Shown here piece by piece: positions 51,905 through 61,400 of a stretch of DNA of 64,000 bases. How positions within the stretch are numbered: the first letter of the stretch is position 1; each line of letters starts with the position of its first letter. The translations under genes were made by a program, and so were the position numbers. Source of the stretch: Sabulibacter ruber (GTDB taxonomy: Bacteria; Bacteroidota; Bacteroidia; Cytophagales; Hymenobacteraceae). The notes under the pieces were generated by a model. That model saw nothing but the letters and a program-made list of their open reading frames with translations. It was not told where the DNA came from and ran no database searches. The stretch spans positions 1,302,001 to 1,366,000 of the forward strand of contig NZ_JAFFID010000001.1 of assembly GCF_017355955.1 (NCBI RefSeq). Direction: 5' to 3'.

Positions 51905-52819
51905 CTACGCTGGGCTGTCTTTCTCAATCTCTCTGGTTTCAACTTTCACGGCGTGCTCAGAGGGCATGATGCCTCTGTCATGCTCGCGGGAATAGACTTG
52001 CGTGAACTCGGCCCCCAGCAGGAAAATAATGGAAGTATAGTACACCCACACCAGCAGCAGCACCACAGAACCGGCGGCCCCGTACGTATCGCCTAACGGT
52101 TCATGCTGAAGGTAAATATTGAGGATGTGCTTGCCTATCACAAACAGAATGGCTGTGACCGTGGCTCCTACCCAAACGTTCTTCCAGCGGATGTTGGCGT
52201 CTGGCAGCACTTTGTAAATGGCCGCAAAAATAACAATACTGATGAGCACCGATACCAGCAGGTTCCCTACGTTGATGAGGTACACGGCTATAAAAGAGAA
52301 CTGTTGCTGCAGGTAGTCATTCAGAATACCCAGGGCAACTTCTATGGAGAGGGAAACCAGCAACAGAAAGCCCATGCTCACCACCATGGCCAGCGAAAGC
52401 ACCCGGCTCACAATCAAACTAAGCCAGGCTTTCTGGGGTTTGGCTTTCACGTGCCACATGGCGTTGAGGGCATCCTGCAAGGCCACAAACACGGTGGTGG
52501 CGGTAAAGATCATGGTGCACACCCCCACAATGGTACCCAGCATGCTGGCCGAGGACTGGTTGGCGTTCTGGATGATGTTCTGGATCTGCTCCGCGCTGTC
52601 ACGCCCCACCAGGCCGCTGATTTGCCGCACCACCTGCCCCCGCACCGCCTCCTGCCCAAAGGCCGCGCCGGCAATCCTGATCATGATGATCAAAACTGCC
52701 GGCAGCGAGAAAATGGTGTAGAACCCTATGATGGCGGCATAGTCCAGCGGTTTATCATCGGTGAATTCCTTGAAGGTCTGTTTGGTCAGGTGCCAGGTGT
52801 ACTTCCAGCGATTGGTCAT
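51905..52819 (-). CDS. YihY/BrkB-family membrane protein
   Basis: A 304-residue protein with six hydrophobic segments. The signature PLDYAAIIGFYTIFSLPAVLIIMIRI is YihY-like, as is GTIVGVCTMIFTATTVFVALQDALNAMWHVK, and the end GAAGSVVLLLVWVYYTSIIFLLGAEFTQVYSREH is the C-terminal YihY motif. The family is sometimes called BrkB or ribonuclease BN by error. It is thought to be a membrane component without confirmed enzymatic role. The cytoplasmic tail is acidic/basic (EKDSPA). Confidence 0.88.
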   Translation of the reverse strand: MTNRWKYTWHLTKQTFKEFTDDKPLDYAAIIGFYTIFSLPAVLIIMIRIAGAAFGQEAVRGQVVRQISGLVGRDSAEQIQNIIQNANQSSASMLGTIVGVCTMIFTATTVFVALQDALNAMWHVKAKPQKAWLSLIVSRVLSLAMVVSMGFLLLVSLSIEVALGILNDYLQQQFSFIAVYLINVGNLLVSVLISIVIFAAIYKVLPDANIRWKNVWVGATVTAILFVIGKHILNIYLQHEPLGDTYGAAGSVVLLLVWVYYTSIIFLLGAEFTQVYSREHDRGIMPSEHAVKVETREIEKDSPA

Positions 52820-52905
52820 CTAAGCTGTGCTTAAACCAAGGTTGATACAAAATTCATCAGACGTGGACCAGATGCTGCCGCAAACGCACAGGAAGCGGTA
52901 AGCAC

Positions 52906-53187
52906 TTAGCCGTTTCTGCGACCGGCGGCGGTTTTCAGCACCTTCAGCTCATCTTCTGCGGCTTTCAGTTTGCTTTTGGCGGCCTTTTCGCGTTCCTCTG
53001 CATATTCTGTGTCTCGTTCGGCCTGCTTCAGTTCTGCTCTCAGGGTTTCGATGCGGCGTTGCTGCTCGGCCACCACGGGGTCGCTGGAATAACTTGTGCC
53101 GCCCGGGAGCACAGAGCAGCCCACCAGCACCGGGAAAAACAAGGCGAAAGCGCCAGAGGCTATTCTTGTATAAGCTAACGGTTTCAT
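52906..53187 (-). CDS. Coiled-coil lipoprotein
   Basis: A 93-residue lipoprotein with a signal peptide ending in the lipobox VGC (FFPVLVGCSVLPGG). The mature part is a charged coiled coil with heptads: AEQQRRIETLRAELKQAERDTEYAEEREKAAKSKLKAAEDELKVLKTAAG. It resembles Lpp-type small lipoproteins in length and layout but has no typical C-terminal lysine. It may tether or space the outer membrane. No partner gene. Confidence 0.7.
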   Translation of the reverse strand: MKPLAYTRIASGAFALFFPVLVGCSVLPGGTSYSSDPVVAEQQRRIETLRAELKQAERDTEYAEEREKAAKSKLKAAEDELKVLKTAAGRRNG

Positions 53188-53482
53188 AATGACTTATTTA
53201 ATTGTTTTGCTTATTACTACGGTCAGTACAGAAAAAGGTGTAAAACTCTGATTTTAAACTCATTTTCCTGGGACTTACCGCATTGGTACTTGCCACATGG
53301 GCACCTGGCGGTGCCTGCCACGTTCAGAATAGAACAATCCAACCCTGGGCAACGGGCTTCTCAGAAATAGCTTTGCCCTGAAAAATGCGAAAGCCTTGCC
53401 CTTGTTTCTGGCGTGTTTCTCTAGAAACAGCCCTAAAACAAAGACAAGGCACTGAAATAAAACGTGGAGAACTACCCCTGCA

Positions 53483-53893
53483 CTACAAGGCGGGATGCGT
53501 ATCGGCTTTCCGGCGCAGCCTTCTCACTTTGGCAGGGTCCATTTCCTCGGGCCTGGAAAGAAGTCCTACCACCAATCCGGTAAGTCCCATGGCTATAAAG
53601 GAGTTGCGGGCTTTCTCGTTTCTGGAGAAGCCAAACAGCCACGGAGCTGCCAGGGTAAACGCGCTGGTCACAAAGTCAATGGTGAGGTGGGTTTTGTACG
53701 GCATCACCTGCACAGCGCCCCACTCAGCTTTGGTAACCAGGGAGGAAGTGAGGGCCATGCCGCCAATAGCGCGACACAGCGTGGTAGCAGTTTCTTCTTC
53801 GGTGAAACCAACGGTTTCCGGGGCCGAGGCGATGGCCGGGATATAGGCTGCCTCAGCAATGCCATGCATTGGCCGGGTAATGGGTTGCCACAT
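53483..53893 (-). CDS. Hypothetical membrane protein
   Basis: A 136-residue protein. The N-terminal half has GMALTSSLVTKAEWGAVQVMPYKTHLTIDFV, then two hydrophobic segments (VTSAFTLAAPWLFGF and NSFIAMGLTGLVVGLLS), a basic C-terminus (KVRRLRRKADT). The sequence THLTIDFVTSAFTLAAPWLFGFS recalls the SPW-repeat family, tentative. It lies in the general-stress block and stands alone. Function unknown. Confidence 0.5.
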   Translation of the reverse strand: MWQPITRPMHGIAEAAYIPAIASAPETVGFTEEETATTLCRAIGGMALTSSLVTKAEWGAVQVMPYKTHLTIDFVTSAFTLAAPWLFGFSRNEKARNSFIAMGLTGLVVGLLSRPEEMDPAKVRRLRRKADTHPAL

Positions 53894-54302
53894 GTTTGTA
53901 ACGGTTAGTTAGATGGAACATCAGGAGCCGGATTGCCCAACTCCACTTTCTTCCAAATCTGTACGAGGCCGTTACGGGTTTGTTCCTGTGAAGCACTCTG
54001 CCAGGTGCTGCATTTCCCCTGGGCTGTTCCTGACCTCATTTCAGAAAAGTACCATTAAAACACACATAGGCACCTTTCTGCGCTCTGCTGCCTTGCCTTT
54101 TAGAACCCAGGGTTCTTTCAAAAAAATTTATGTAGATACCTGAAACCCCGAAGGATTGGGCGCAAGAATCCTTGTGCAGGATTGAGCCAAGCCGCAAAAA
54201 CGTACGCTGCTGTGTTTTATGCTCCACAAGAAGGCAGGCGCAGGGGTTAGCAGGAGATTTTCTACCTGAGTTTACCTTTGTACCTAAAAGAAAATGAAAG
54301 GC
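53894..54302. other. Intergenic region, no gene seen
   Basis: 409 bases. TACCTTTG at 54273-54280 on the plus strand is an exact TAnnTTTG but leads into the 3' end of the minus-strand gene at 54303, so its use is unclear. A weak palindrome copy is at about 54020-54062. Confidence 0.45.
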
Positions 54303-54518
54303 TTATCTCACGGCGGCAGAACCTCTGCTGTTTCTAAGCTCCAGCCGGATGAGGGTAGTAATGCGCTCACTGAGTTTATCACTGATACATTTCAATTCTT
54401 CCTGAGAATATTCATAAAAATCCAAGCTATTGATAAACTCCACGGCATCTGTACAAGCCGACAGGTCTGCCCTCTCAATAATGCGGATAACGGTTTCTAA
54501 GGGTATTTTTCTCTTCAT
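54303..54518 (-). CDS. Small hypothetical protein
   Basis: A 71-residue protein: MKRKIPLETVIRIIERADLSA, then CTDAVEFINSLDFYEYSQEELKCISDKLSERITTLIRLEL. It looks like a small helical protein without a signal peptide. The plus-strand frame over the same bases is less natural in composition. It has no recognisable domain; the two cysteines are unpaired in motif terms. Confidence 0.5.
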   Translation of the reverse strand: MKRKIPLETVIRIIERADLSACTDAVEFINSLDFYEYSQEELKCISDKLSERITTLIRLELRNSRGSAAVR

Positions 54519-54866
54519 ATCAGGTCCTTTACGCCTCTTCCCGGGCTAACGAAATCTACTAAATATAATTCCAAAACCAAACTAAACTACGTATAAATCA
54601 ACTATTTATAGTATAAACCGAGAGTATTCCGGGTTGGCAAAAGATAGGCTATCAGGGCAGAATTGTCCTTAATGGAGGAAAACAGGCGTAAAACAGGCTT
54701 TTTACTCCCTGCCTTCCGGAATACATTCCGGTATTTACTCCAACATCTCGCGCGGGGGCTCGTAAGCTTTAAGATTAATCATTGTGAAACAACCAGTTAC
54801 AGAAACACCGTACCTGGCGTTGGTTTGCCTTGGCTAAAACCAGATGCCCACTATAACCGCAAGACC
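54519..54866. other. Upstream region of PRC-barrel gene
   Basis: 348 bases, AT-rich between 54540 and 54630, with a palindrome fragment near 54670-54700 and no supported gene. Confidence 0.45.
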
Positions 54867-56114
54867 ATGGAAAATACGGAAGACACTACCAGCAAAACCC
54901 ACCTGCAGGAACTTGGGGACATTAAGTTTGATGTGGCCAAAGGCCAGTCAGACATCCGGGGCTGGCAAGTAAGGGACCAGCAGGGAAAGAAATTGGGCAA
55001 GGTCACGGAGCTCCTCTGCGATTTACAAGCCCGGAAAGTAAGGTATCTGATCCTGGATCTGAAGGACAATGAACTGGAGCTGTCCCCCAAAGATGTGCTG
55101 ATCCCAATTGGCCTAGCCGAGTTGCACGAGACCGATGATGTGGTGGTGGTTCAGAATGTTACGCCTGCGCACCTCCAGGCATTGCCGGAGTATGCAAGCA
55201 ACACCTTCTCGCAGGAAACCGAAATCAGGGTGCAGCGCATCTTCATGAGCAACCACGTGCACGGCGCAAGCCCCAGCCCCGCCCTAGAGCAGCCCCGGCA
55301 GGACTACAGCCATGAACACTACAATCAAACCAACCTGTACCGTAACCGCAAACCCAGAAAAGTGATTGGGTTGTTTGAAGATGCCGGCAGCGTACAGCGG
55401 GTAACGCAGAAACTCCTCAACAAAGGCTTTAAACCAGAAAACATAGAAACCACCATCCGGCAACCCGGGCAAATAACAGAAGAAAGTACACCTGGCACGT
55501 TTGAGCAGTACTTTTATTCCCTCTTTGACACGCCTGATGAAGCCCAGCCATACCAGAACCAATTACAGCACAGCAGCGCCCTGGTGGTGATACATGCCTA
55601 TTCACCGGCAGAAATTCAGGAAGCCACCGAGATCCTGGACAGGCACCGGACCTCAGAACTGGAGATTCAGGTAGAGCACGCCTCCGGCCCGGAGGCAACC
55701 ACAGAATTTCCGCCGGCGCAGCCCTCCCCCTTTATGCCCTCCCCGGAAGCGCAGCCCCAAAGCCCTGAGTACGGGAATGCGCCCCAGGCCACACCCGGTA
55801 ACCAGGCATGGGAAGCGCCGCAGGAGCAGTATGAGTTAGCTAGGGAAGAGCGCATGGTGGTAGAACGCTTGCCCATAAACCACCCGGTTACGGGTGCTGA
55901 GTTTGGGAGCTTCCAGGCAGGCGTGATAGAGTTAACCGAGTTTGCCGAAGTGCCCATTCTTACCAAAGAAGCCCGGGTGGTGGAGGAAATTGTTATTGGC
56001 AAAGAAGTAGAGATCCATGAGGAGATCATCCATGAGACGGTGCGCAACACCGAGGTGCAGGTGGAGGAACTAAGGAGCAACTACTCCCCCAGAACCACAC
56101 CGCCCACCTCATAA
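54867..56114 (+). CDS. PRC-barrel and DUF2382 (YsnF/AvaK) stress protein
   Basis: The start at 54867 gives MENTEDTTSKTHLQELGDI. The 415-residue protein has a PRC-barrel (residues about 20-100, with DIRGWQVRDQQGKKLGKVTELLCDLQARKVRYLILDL), a middle domain similar to the general stress protein 17M type (VIGLFEDAGSVQRVTQKLLNKGF), a proline/glutamine-rich linker and a C-terminal DUF2382 domain (MVVERLPINHPVTGAEFGSF, ILTKEARVVEEIVIGKEV). These domains occur in bacterial desiccation and general stress loci. It leads a set of three DUF2382 proteins. Confidence 0.85.
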   Translation: MENTEDTTSKTHLQELGDIKFDVAKGQSDIRGWQVRDQQGKKLGKVTELLCDLQARKVRYLILDLKDNELELSPKDVLIPIGLAELHETDDVVVVQNVTPAHLQALPEYASNTFSQETEIRVQRIFMSNHVHGASPSPALEQPRQDYSHEHYNQTNLYRNRKPRKVIGLFEDAGSVQRVTQKLLNKGFKPENIETTIRQPGQITEESTPGTFEQYFYSLFDTPDEAQPYQNQLQHSSALVVIHAYSPAEIQEATEILDRHRTSELEIQVEHASGPEATTEFPPAQPSPFMPSPEAQPQSPEYGNAPQATPGNQAWEAPQEQYELAREERMVVERLPINHPVTGAEFGSFQAGVIELTEFAEVPILTKEARVVEEIVIGKEVEIHEEIIHETVRNTEVQVEELRSNYSPRTTPPTS

Positions 56115-56545
56115 GTTAACATCATAAAGACCTTCGGTTCGGCCAGAGCCTGAAGGTCTTTTCTTTTAAAGGATTATCCAACCTCCTAATCACCTCCGTG
56201 AAAAAGCCTCCTGAGTGGCTATTCATAAAAAATCTATTTCTCTCCTCCTCTACCCTATTGTAGCCCTGCTTTCCTTGGGGTAAAAAGCCTTTCCCTTAAC
56301 TAAGACCGCAACCCACCACCTAAGTAATTTCATATTTACTACAAAACTTTCAATCCCAACTAGTTAAAATAGTAAAAATCACTATACTTTGATTTGCAGA
56401 TATTTACCTGTTTATAAAGATTCTTCCTTGATAATATAACAATACTATAAACACGGTTCTTAATAGTAAAAAGTGCAAATTTTTAACACAAATTCAGAAA
56501 CTTACGGTTTTTACCCTCGTTTAGCTAAAACAAACAAGAAACAAC
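56115..56545. other. AT-rich region upstream of second DUF2382 gene
   Basis: 431 bases, strongly AT-rich between about 56320 and 56490, with a weak hairpin after the first gene (56126-56165). No supported gene. Confidence 0.5.
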
Positions 56546-57028
56546 ATGGACCACACAGCAGATCCTGGAAAAGAGCCTTACGGAGACAATAATGTTCAGC
56601 CCACTGATTCCCCCAACTCCCGGCGCGGGCAACCCTTAACCATTCCGGTGATTGAGGAACGCGTGCACCTGGACAAGCAAGTGGTGGAAAAAGGCACGGT
56701 ACGCATTGTGAAGACAGTGAATGAACAGGAAATCCCGGTGAATATTCCGCTTCTGCAGGAAGAGCACGACATCCAGCGGGTACCCGTGAATGAGTATGTA
56801 GACACGCCGCCGCCACCCATCCGGTACGAGGGCGACACCATGATCATTCCCATTCTGCAAGAAGTGATGGTGGTCCAGAAACGGTTGATGGTGGTGGAAG
56901 AATTGCACATCACCAAACACCGGGTGCAGACCCAGGAAACCCAGCACGTGAACCTGCGCAGAGAGGAAATCAGGGTAGAGCGCATCTCCCCGGATGAACC
57001 AGGCCCCGAAGCTCCGCGCCCTGTATAA
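56546..57028 (+). CDS. DUF2382 (YsnF/AvaK) protein
   Basis: A 160-residue protein almost wholly made of a DUF2382 domain. Elements are LTIPVIEERVHLDKQVVEKGTVRIVK, NIPLLQEEHDIQRVPVNEYV, MIIPILQEVMVVQKRLMVVEELHITKHR and TQHVNLRREEIRVERI. It lacks the PRC-barrel and the linker of its neighbours, so it is the stand-alone version. It is expected to be cytoplasmic. The next gene starts 56 bases after its stop, so co-transcription is plausible. Confidence 0.85.
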   Translation: MDHTADPGKEPYGDNNVQPTDSPNSRRGQPLTIPVIEERVHLDKQVVEKGTVRIVKTVNEQEIPVNIPLLQEEHDIQRVPVNEYVDTPPPPIRYEGDTMIIPILQEVMVVQKRLMVVEELHITKHRVQTQETQHVNLRREEIRVERISPDEPGPEAPRPV

Positions 57029-57084
57029 CCAGACAGCCCCTCATTTCATTTCTTAACCATTTATATATACTTATCAGTAAAACT

Positions 57085-58191
57085 ATGGCACAGACAGTAG
57101 TAGGAATTTTCGATAATTCGTCTGAAGCGCAGCAAGCGCTTCAGGAACTTAGAACGCTGGGGATCAGCGATGACAACATTGATATTTCCAGCGCCCGCAG
57201 CAACACCGTAGATGCCACCACCGCCTCTACCGACACCTCGGCCACCGACCGTTCCCATCGGGACGACAATGACGGCATTGGCGGATTCTTCCGCTCACTT
57301 TTTGGGGATGACGATAAAGACGATTATGCTGGCGCCTACTCACACGTGGCCCGCCATAGTGATTGCATTGTAACCGTTCATGCGCAAACCCAGGACGAGG
57401 CCCAGCGCGCCGCCGATATCCTGGACCGGAACGGTGCCGTTGACGTAGACCAACGCGCTACAGAGTACGGCTATACCCGTAACACCTACGGCTCTGGCAG
57501 CTCTTACTCCGGCGACATTGCCAGTGACACCTCCACCCTTGGATCAGGCGTAGGAACAGGCGCGGGCACCGGCACCACCGGTTCGGCTTATACCGGAACC
57601 GGAACCAGCCTAACAGATACCTCCTACGCTGGAACGGGAACAGGCCTAACAGACACCTCCTACACCGGAACCAGCGCTACATCAGACAATAACTTCTCAG
57701 ACACTACCTCAGATACCACCAACATTCCCATCATTGAGGAAAACCTGCAGGTAGGTAAAAGAGAGGTGGAAACCGGCGGAGCCCGCCTGCGCAGCAGAAT
57801 AGTGGAGCGCCCTGTAGAGGAGCACCTGCGTCTTCGCTCAGAACACGTGCGGGTAGAACGCCGCCCCGTAGACCGTCCCGCTACCGATGCCGACTTCAAC
57901 ACCTTCAGGGAAGGAGATGTTACCCTCACAGAACACGCCGAGGTACCCATTGTGAACAAGGAAGCCCGGGTGGTAGAAGAAGTTTCCCTTAACAAAGACG
58001 TGGAGGAACGCGACGAGGTGATCAGGGACACCGTACGGTCTACCGAAGTGGACGTGGAGAACCTGGGAACAGACGCTACTACCGGCACCACCGGCACCGG
58101 CTACACCACTGGAACCGATTATGACAATGACCTGGACCGCAACCGCACCGGCCGCACAGACCTTGACAACGACCGGAGCACCGTTCTATAA
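57085..58191 (+). CDS. Stress protein with 17M-like and DUF2382 domains
   Basis: A 368-residue protein. Residues 1-130 form a general stress protein 17M-like domain (MAQTVVGIFDNSSEAQQALQELRTLG, HVARHSDCIVTVHAQTQDEAQRAADILDRNGAV). Residues 130-215 are a Thr/Gly/Ser-rich linker with internal repeats of the GTGTxLTDTSYxGT type, and 215-330 is a DUF2382 domain (IPIIEENLQVGKREVETGGARLRSR, EVPIVNKEARVVEEVSLNKDV). It ends with a charged tail. It is the third gene of the block. Confidence 0.85.
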   Translation: MAQTVVGIFDNSSEAQQALQELRTLGISDDNIDISSARSNTVDATTASTDTSATDRSHRDDNDGIGGFFRSLFGDDDKDDYAGAYSHVARHSDCIVTVHAQTQDEAQRAADILDRNGAVDVDQRATEYGYTRNTYGSGSSYSGDIASDTSTLGSGVGTGAGTGTTGSAYTGTGTSLTDTSYAGTGTGLTDTSYTGTSATSDNNFSDTTSDTTNIPIIEENLQVGKREVETGGARLRSRIVERPVEEHLRLRSEHVRVERRPVDRPATDADFNTFREGDVTLTEHAEVPIVNKEARVVEEVSLNKDVEERDEVIRDTVRSTEVDVENLGTDATTGTTGTGYTTGTDYDNDLDRNRTGRTDLDNDRSTVL

Positions 58192-58214
58192 CAACCTTAG
58201 ATTTTCTTTACAGC

Positions 58215-58252
58215 AAGGCTGCTATTCTTCACAGAGTAGCAGCCTTTTGTTT
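58215..58252 (+). terminator. Terminator of the DUF2382 block
   Basis: AAGGCTGCTA pairs with TAGCAGCCTT, with a 12-base loop and a T run. Confidence 0.85.
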
Positions 58253-58472
58253 TTAGGTCCTTTTTCCAAAAACAGGTAAATTCTTCCCTTCAAGTTCCCT
58301 TAAGTTTACAGGCCGGTTGCTCCTTGTTCTAACCAAACAGGTTGAAGCTAACTACCACAGATTTGCTTGCCTCCAACTCTGCTTATTCGGCAGAATATTC
58401 ATAAGTTTACATATATTCTATATTCAATAAAATCATCCTTAAAAAATCCAAAGCCAGACAAGCCCACTCCCT

Positions 58473-61400
58473 ATGAAGAAACTTTTACTCCGTTTGGCCT
58501 TTTTTCAAATTCTGTTTTTTGCCTGTTTTCTCCTAAAAGCCCAGATTCCTGATTTTAAACTAAACAGGACGTTTGGCACCCCAGTCTACTTCCCCAACGC
58601 CATTGAGGTAGACAACCAGAACTATCTGTATATCCTTGAAGGATACTCAATCAACAAATTAGACCAGGCGGGAAACCTGGTTAAAAACTATGACCTGTTC
58701 ATAGATGACAGACAAGGCACCTCCGTAGACCTTTCCTTAGACAAAGAAGGGAATATCTACGTGATCAACACTTCTTACGGAGTTGTCCAGAAATTCAACC
58801 CAGAAGGGAAACTGGTTCTGGAATTTGGTTCTTTTGGTAGTGGGCCAGGCCAAATGAGTACCCCTAACGGCATAGACCTGGATGAGGACGGGAATATCTA
58901 TGTGGCAGACACAGAAAATTCAAGGGTATTGAAGTTTGATAAAACCGGCAAGTATCTTTTTGAATTCAAAGAAGAGCAGAGTCCCAGCACCTACTATATT
59001 AAGCCTATTGCGGTAAGGGTGGGAAAGAATGGGATTGCACACATCCTGATAAACGACCTGAGAATTCTTAAGCTGAACCCCCAGGGACAATTAATAGAGA
59101 CCCTTACCCTCAACATCCCTAATTTAGACAAGGCCCAACGCGGAGATAACACCATAGCCCTAGATGAAGCGGGGAATATTTACCTTTCTGATCTGTCTGG
59201 CAACAGAGTCCACAAAACAGATGCCAGGGGAAAATACCTGCAAAGCTTTGGCACAGACACCTACGCCACAGGTCATTTCTCCGGGACCAAAATCGGGATG
59301 GCTATTGGGTCCAATGGCAAACTGTACACCACAGACCGGGACCATCATGGAGGCAGTACCCTTCAGGTATTCAACGCCACGGGAGCGCTAGAAAAAAGAT
59401 TGGGCAATACAGAATCTTTCAACTCCATTGCGCAGGACAAACAGGGCAACTACTATTTGCTTTCTCACTACATAGGGTCTTATATCAAGAAATACAACTC
59501 TTACGGGCAGCCCATTGCCCAATTTGGCACTACCGGAAGAGGCGAAGGCCAGCTCTATGCCCCTGTTGCCTTAGCCGTGGACAACGCCGGTTATGTTTAT
59601 TGCCTGGAAAGCACAGATACCTGGGCCAGAATTCAGAAATTCACCAGTGACGGCAGATTTGTAGCCAAGTTTGAGGAGTTTGGGGTTGATTTAGGTTATA
59701 GCCGGTTCTCAGGCCTGGCGCTGGATGCCCAGGGCAACATGTACGTGTCTGAATATTATGGAGGATGCGTTAGAATGATAAGCCCAACGGGCAAGTTCCT
59801 GACAAAATTTGGAACCTGGGGCCGGGGAAAAGGACAAGTACACGTTCCTAAAGCCCTGGCAGTAGACCAAAAAGGAAACGTTTACATTGCAGATTTTAAT
59901 GGAAACCGCATCCAGAAGTTCAACCCTGCCGGCCAGGTACAAACGGTATTCAGTTCTATTTCAGTAGGAGATTCAAGCATAAACACGCAGCCTGCCTCTA
60001 TTGCGGTAGACCTGGCCGGCAATCTATTCACCTGGAACGGCTGGGACGGATACATCAGAATCTACCATGCGTCAGGAAAAGAAGTAAGCAAGATTCCCAA
60101 AGCCCCAGGATACCTTTCACTCAATGTTGCCAAGTCAAAGCTGCTTGTTCTTAGCGGAAACCTGGTACTGGAGTATCTGACCGGCAGCGTTGCCAGGGAA
60201 AGTCTTATCACCGGCAATATCTACCACGATGCTAATGGTAACTGTACCACAGAATCAATTGATAAACCATTGGCGGGCATTGTGATCAAGGCAGAGCCAG
60301 GCCCTTACTATGGTATTTCTGATGAACTGGGCAATTACAACATTCCGGTAGATACCGGCACTTTCACCGTCACTCCTGTTCTTCCCCAGGATATTGGAAG
60401 AGAAATAACTCCTGTCTGTGTTGTTCCCCCTAAGTCCGTTACAGTAGAGAGCTACGGCACCATGGTAAAAGGGCCAGACTTCGGGAACCGAGTAGTTTCC
60501 ATTCCAATCCTGAACGTTAGTCTCTCCTCTAACCGGCGGCGGCGCTGCTTCCAGAACGTAACCTCTGTCTCTTACTCCAACACCGGATTTGCAACTGCCT
60601 ATGGCGCCAGGGTAACGGTGCAGCTCCCTGAATATGTGTCTTTTATTTCGGCTAGTGCGCCTTACACCCGTGACCACAAGGGCAACTATGTCTTTGACGT
60701 AGGAAACCTACAGCCTAGCCAAAGAGGTATTATTTCCATCACAGATTCAGTTTCCTGCGCAGATCCCAACATCCGGGGCCTGACCGTCTGCACCAAAGCC
60801 TGGATCACACCCGGCAACACGTATCCGCCTAACCCGGCCTGGAATCAGGCAAACATCACGGTATCGGGTACAAGCTCAGCCCAGGACCAGACGCGTTTCG
60901 TGATCAGCAACAAGGGAACAGGCAACATGACCGATAGTCTCACTTTCAGGGTGTTCCAGGACCAGGAGTTGCTCCTGAAAGAGAAGTACAAACTTTCTGC
61001 TAATGACAGCCTGGTGCTGCGGTTTAACCCCACCGGCCGGGCCGTGCGGGTTGAAGTAGACCAACCTCAGGGGCATCCCGTAAAAGCGACCGCGGGCGCA
61101 AACGTAGAGATAAAGAGCGCCAACACCTCTAGATTGCCGTCGCTGGCCATGAGCGCCTTCCCGCCAGACGACCCTGAGCCAGAAATAACCGAGGAATGCT
61201 TGCCTATCATTGACTCGTTTGACCCCAATGACAAACAGGTTTTACCCGTGGGGCTCACTTCTGAGCATTACACCCCTACCAACACGCCGTTACGCTACAC
61301 GGTACGTTTCCAGAACACCGGGACCGATGTTGCCTACCGGGTGGTAGTGGTAGATACCCTTTCCAATGAACTGGACCTGAGCACCCTCCAAATTGGGGCT

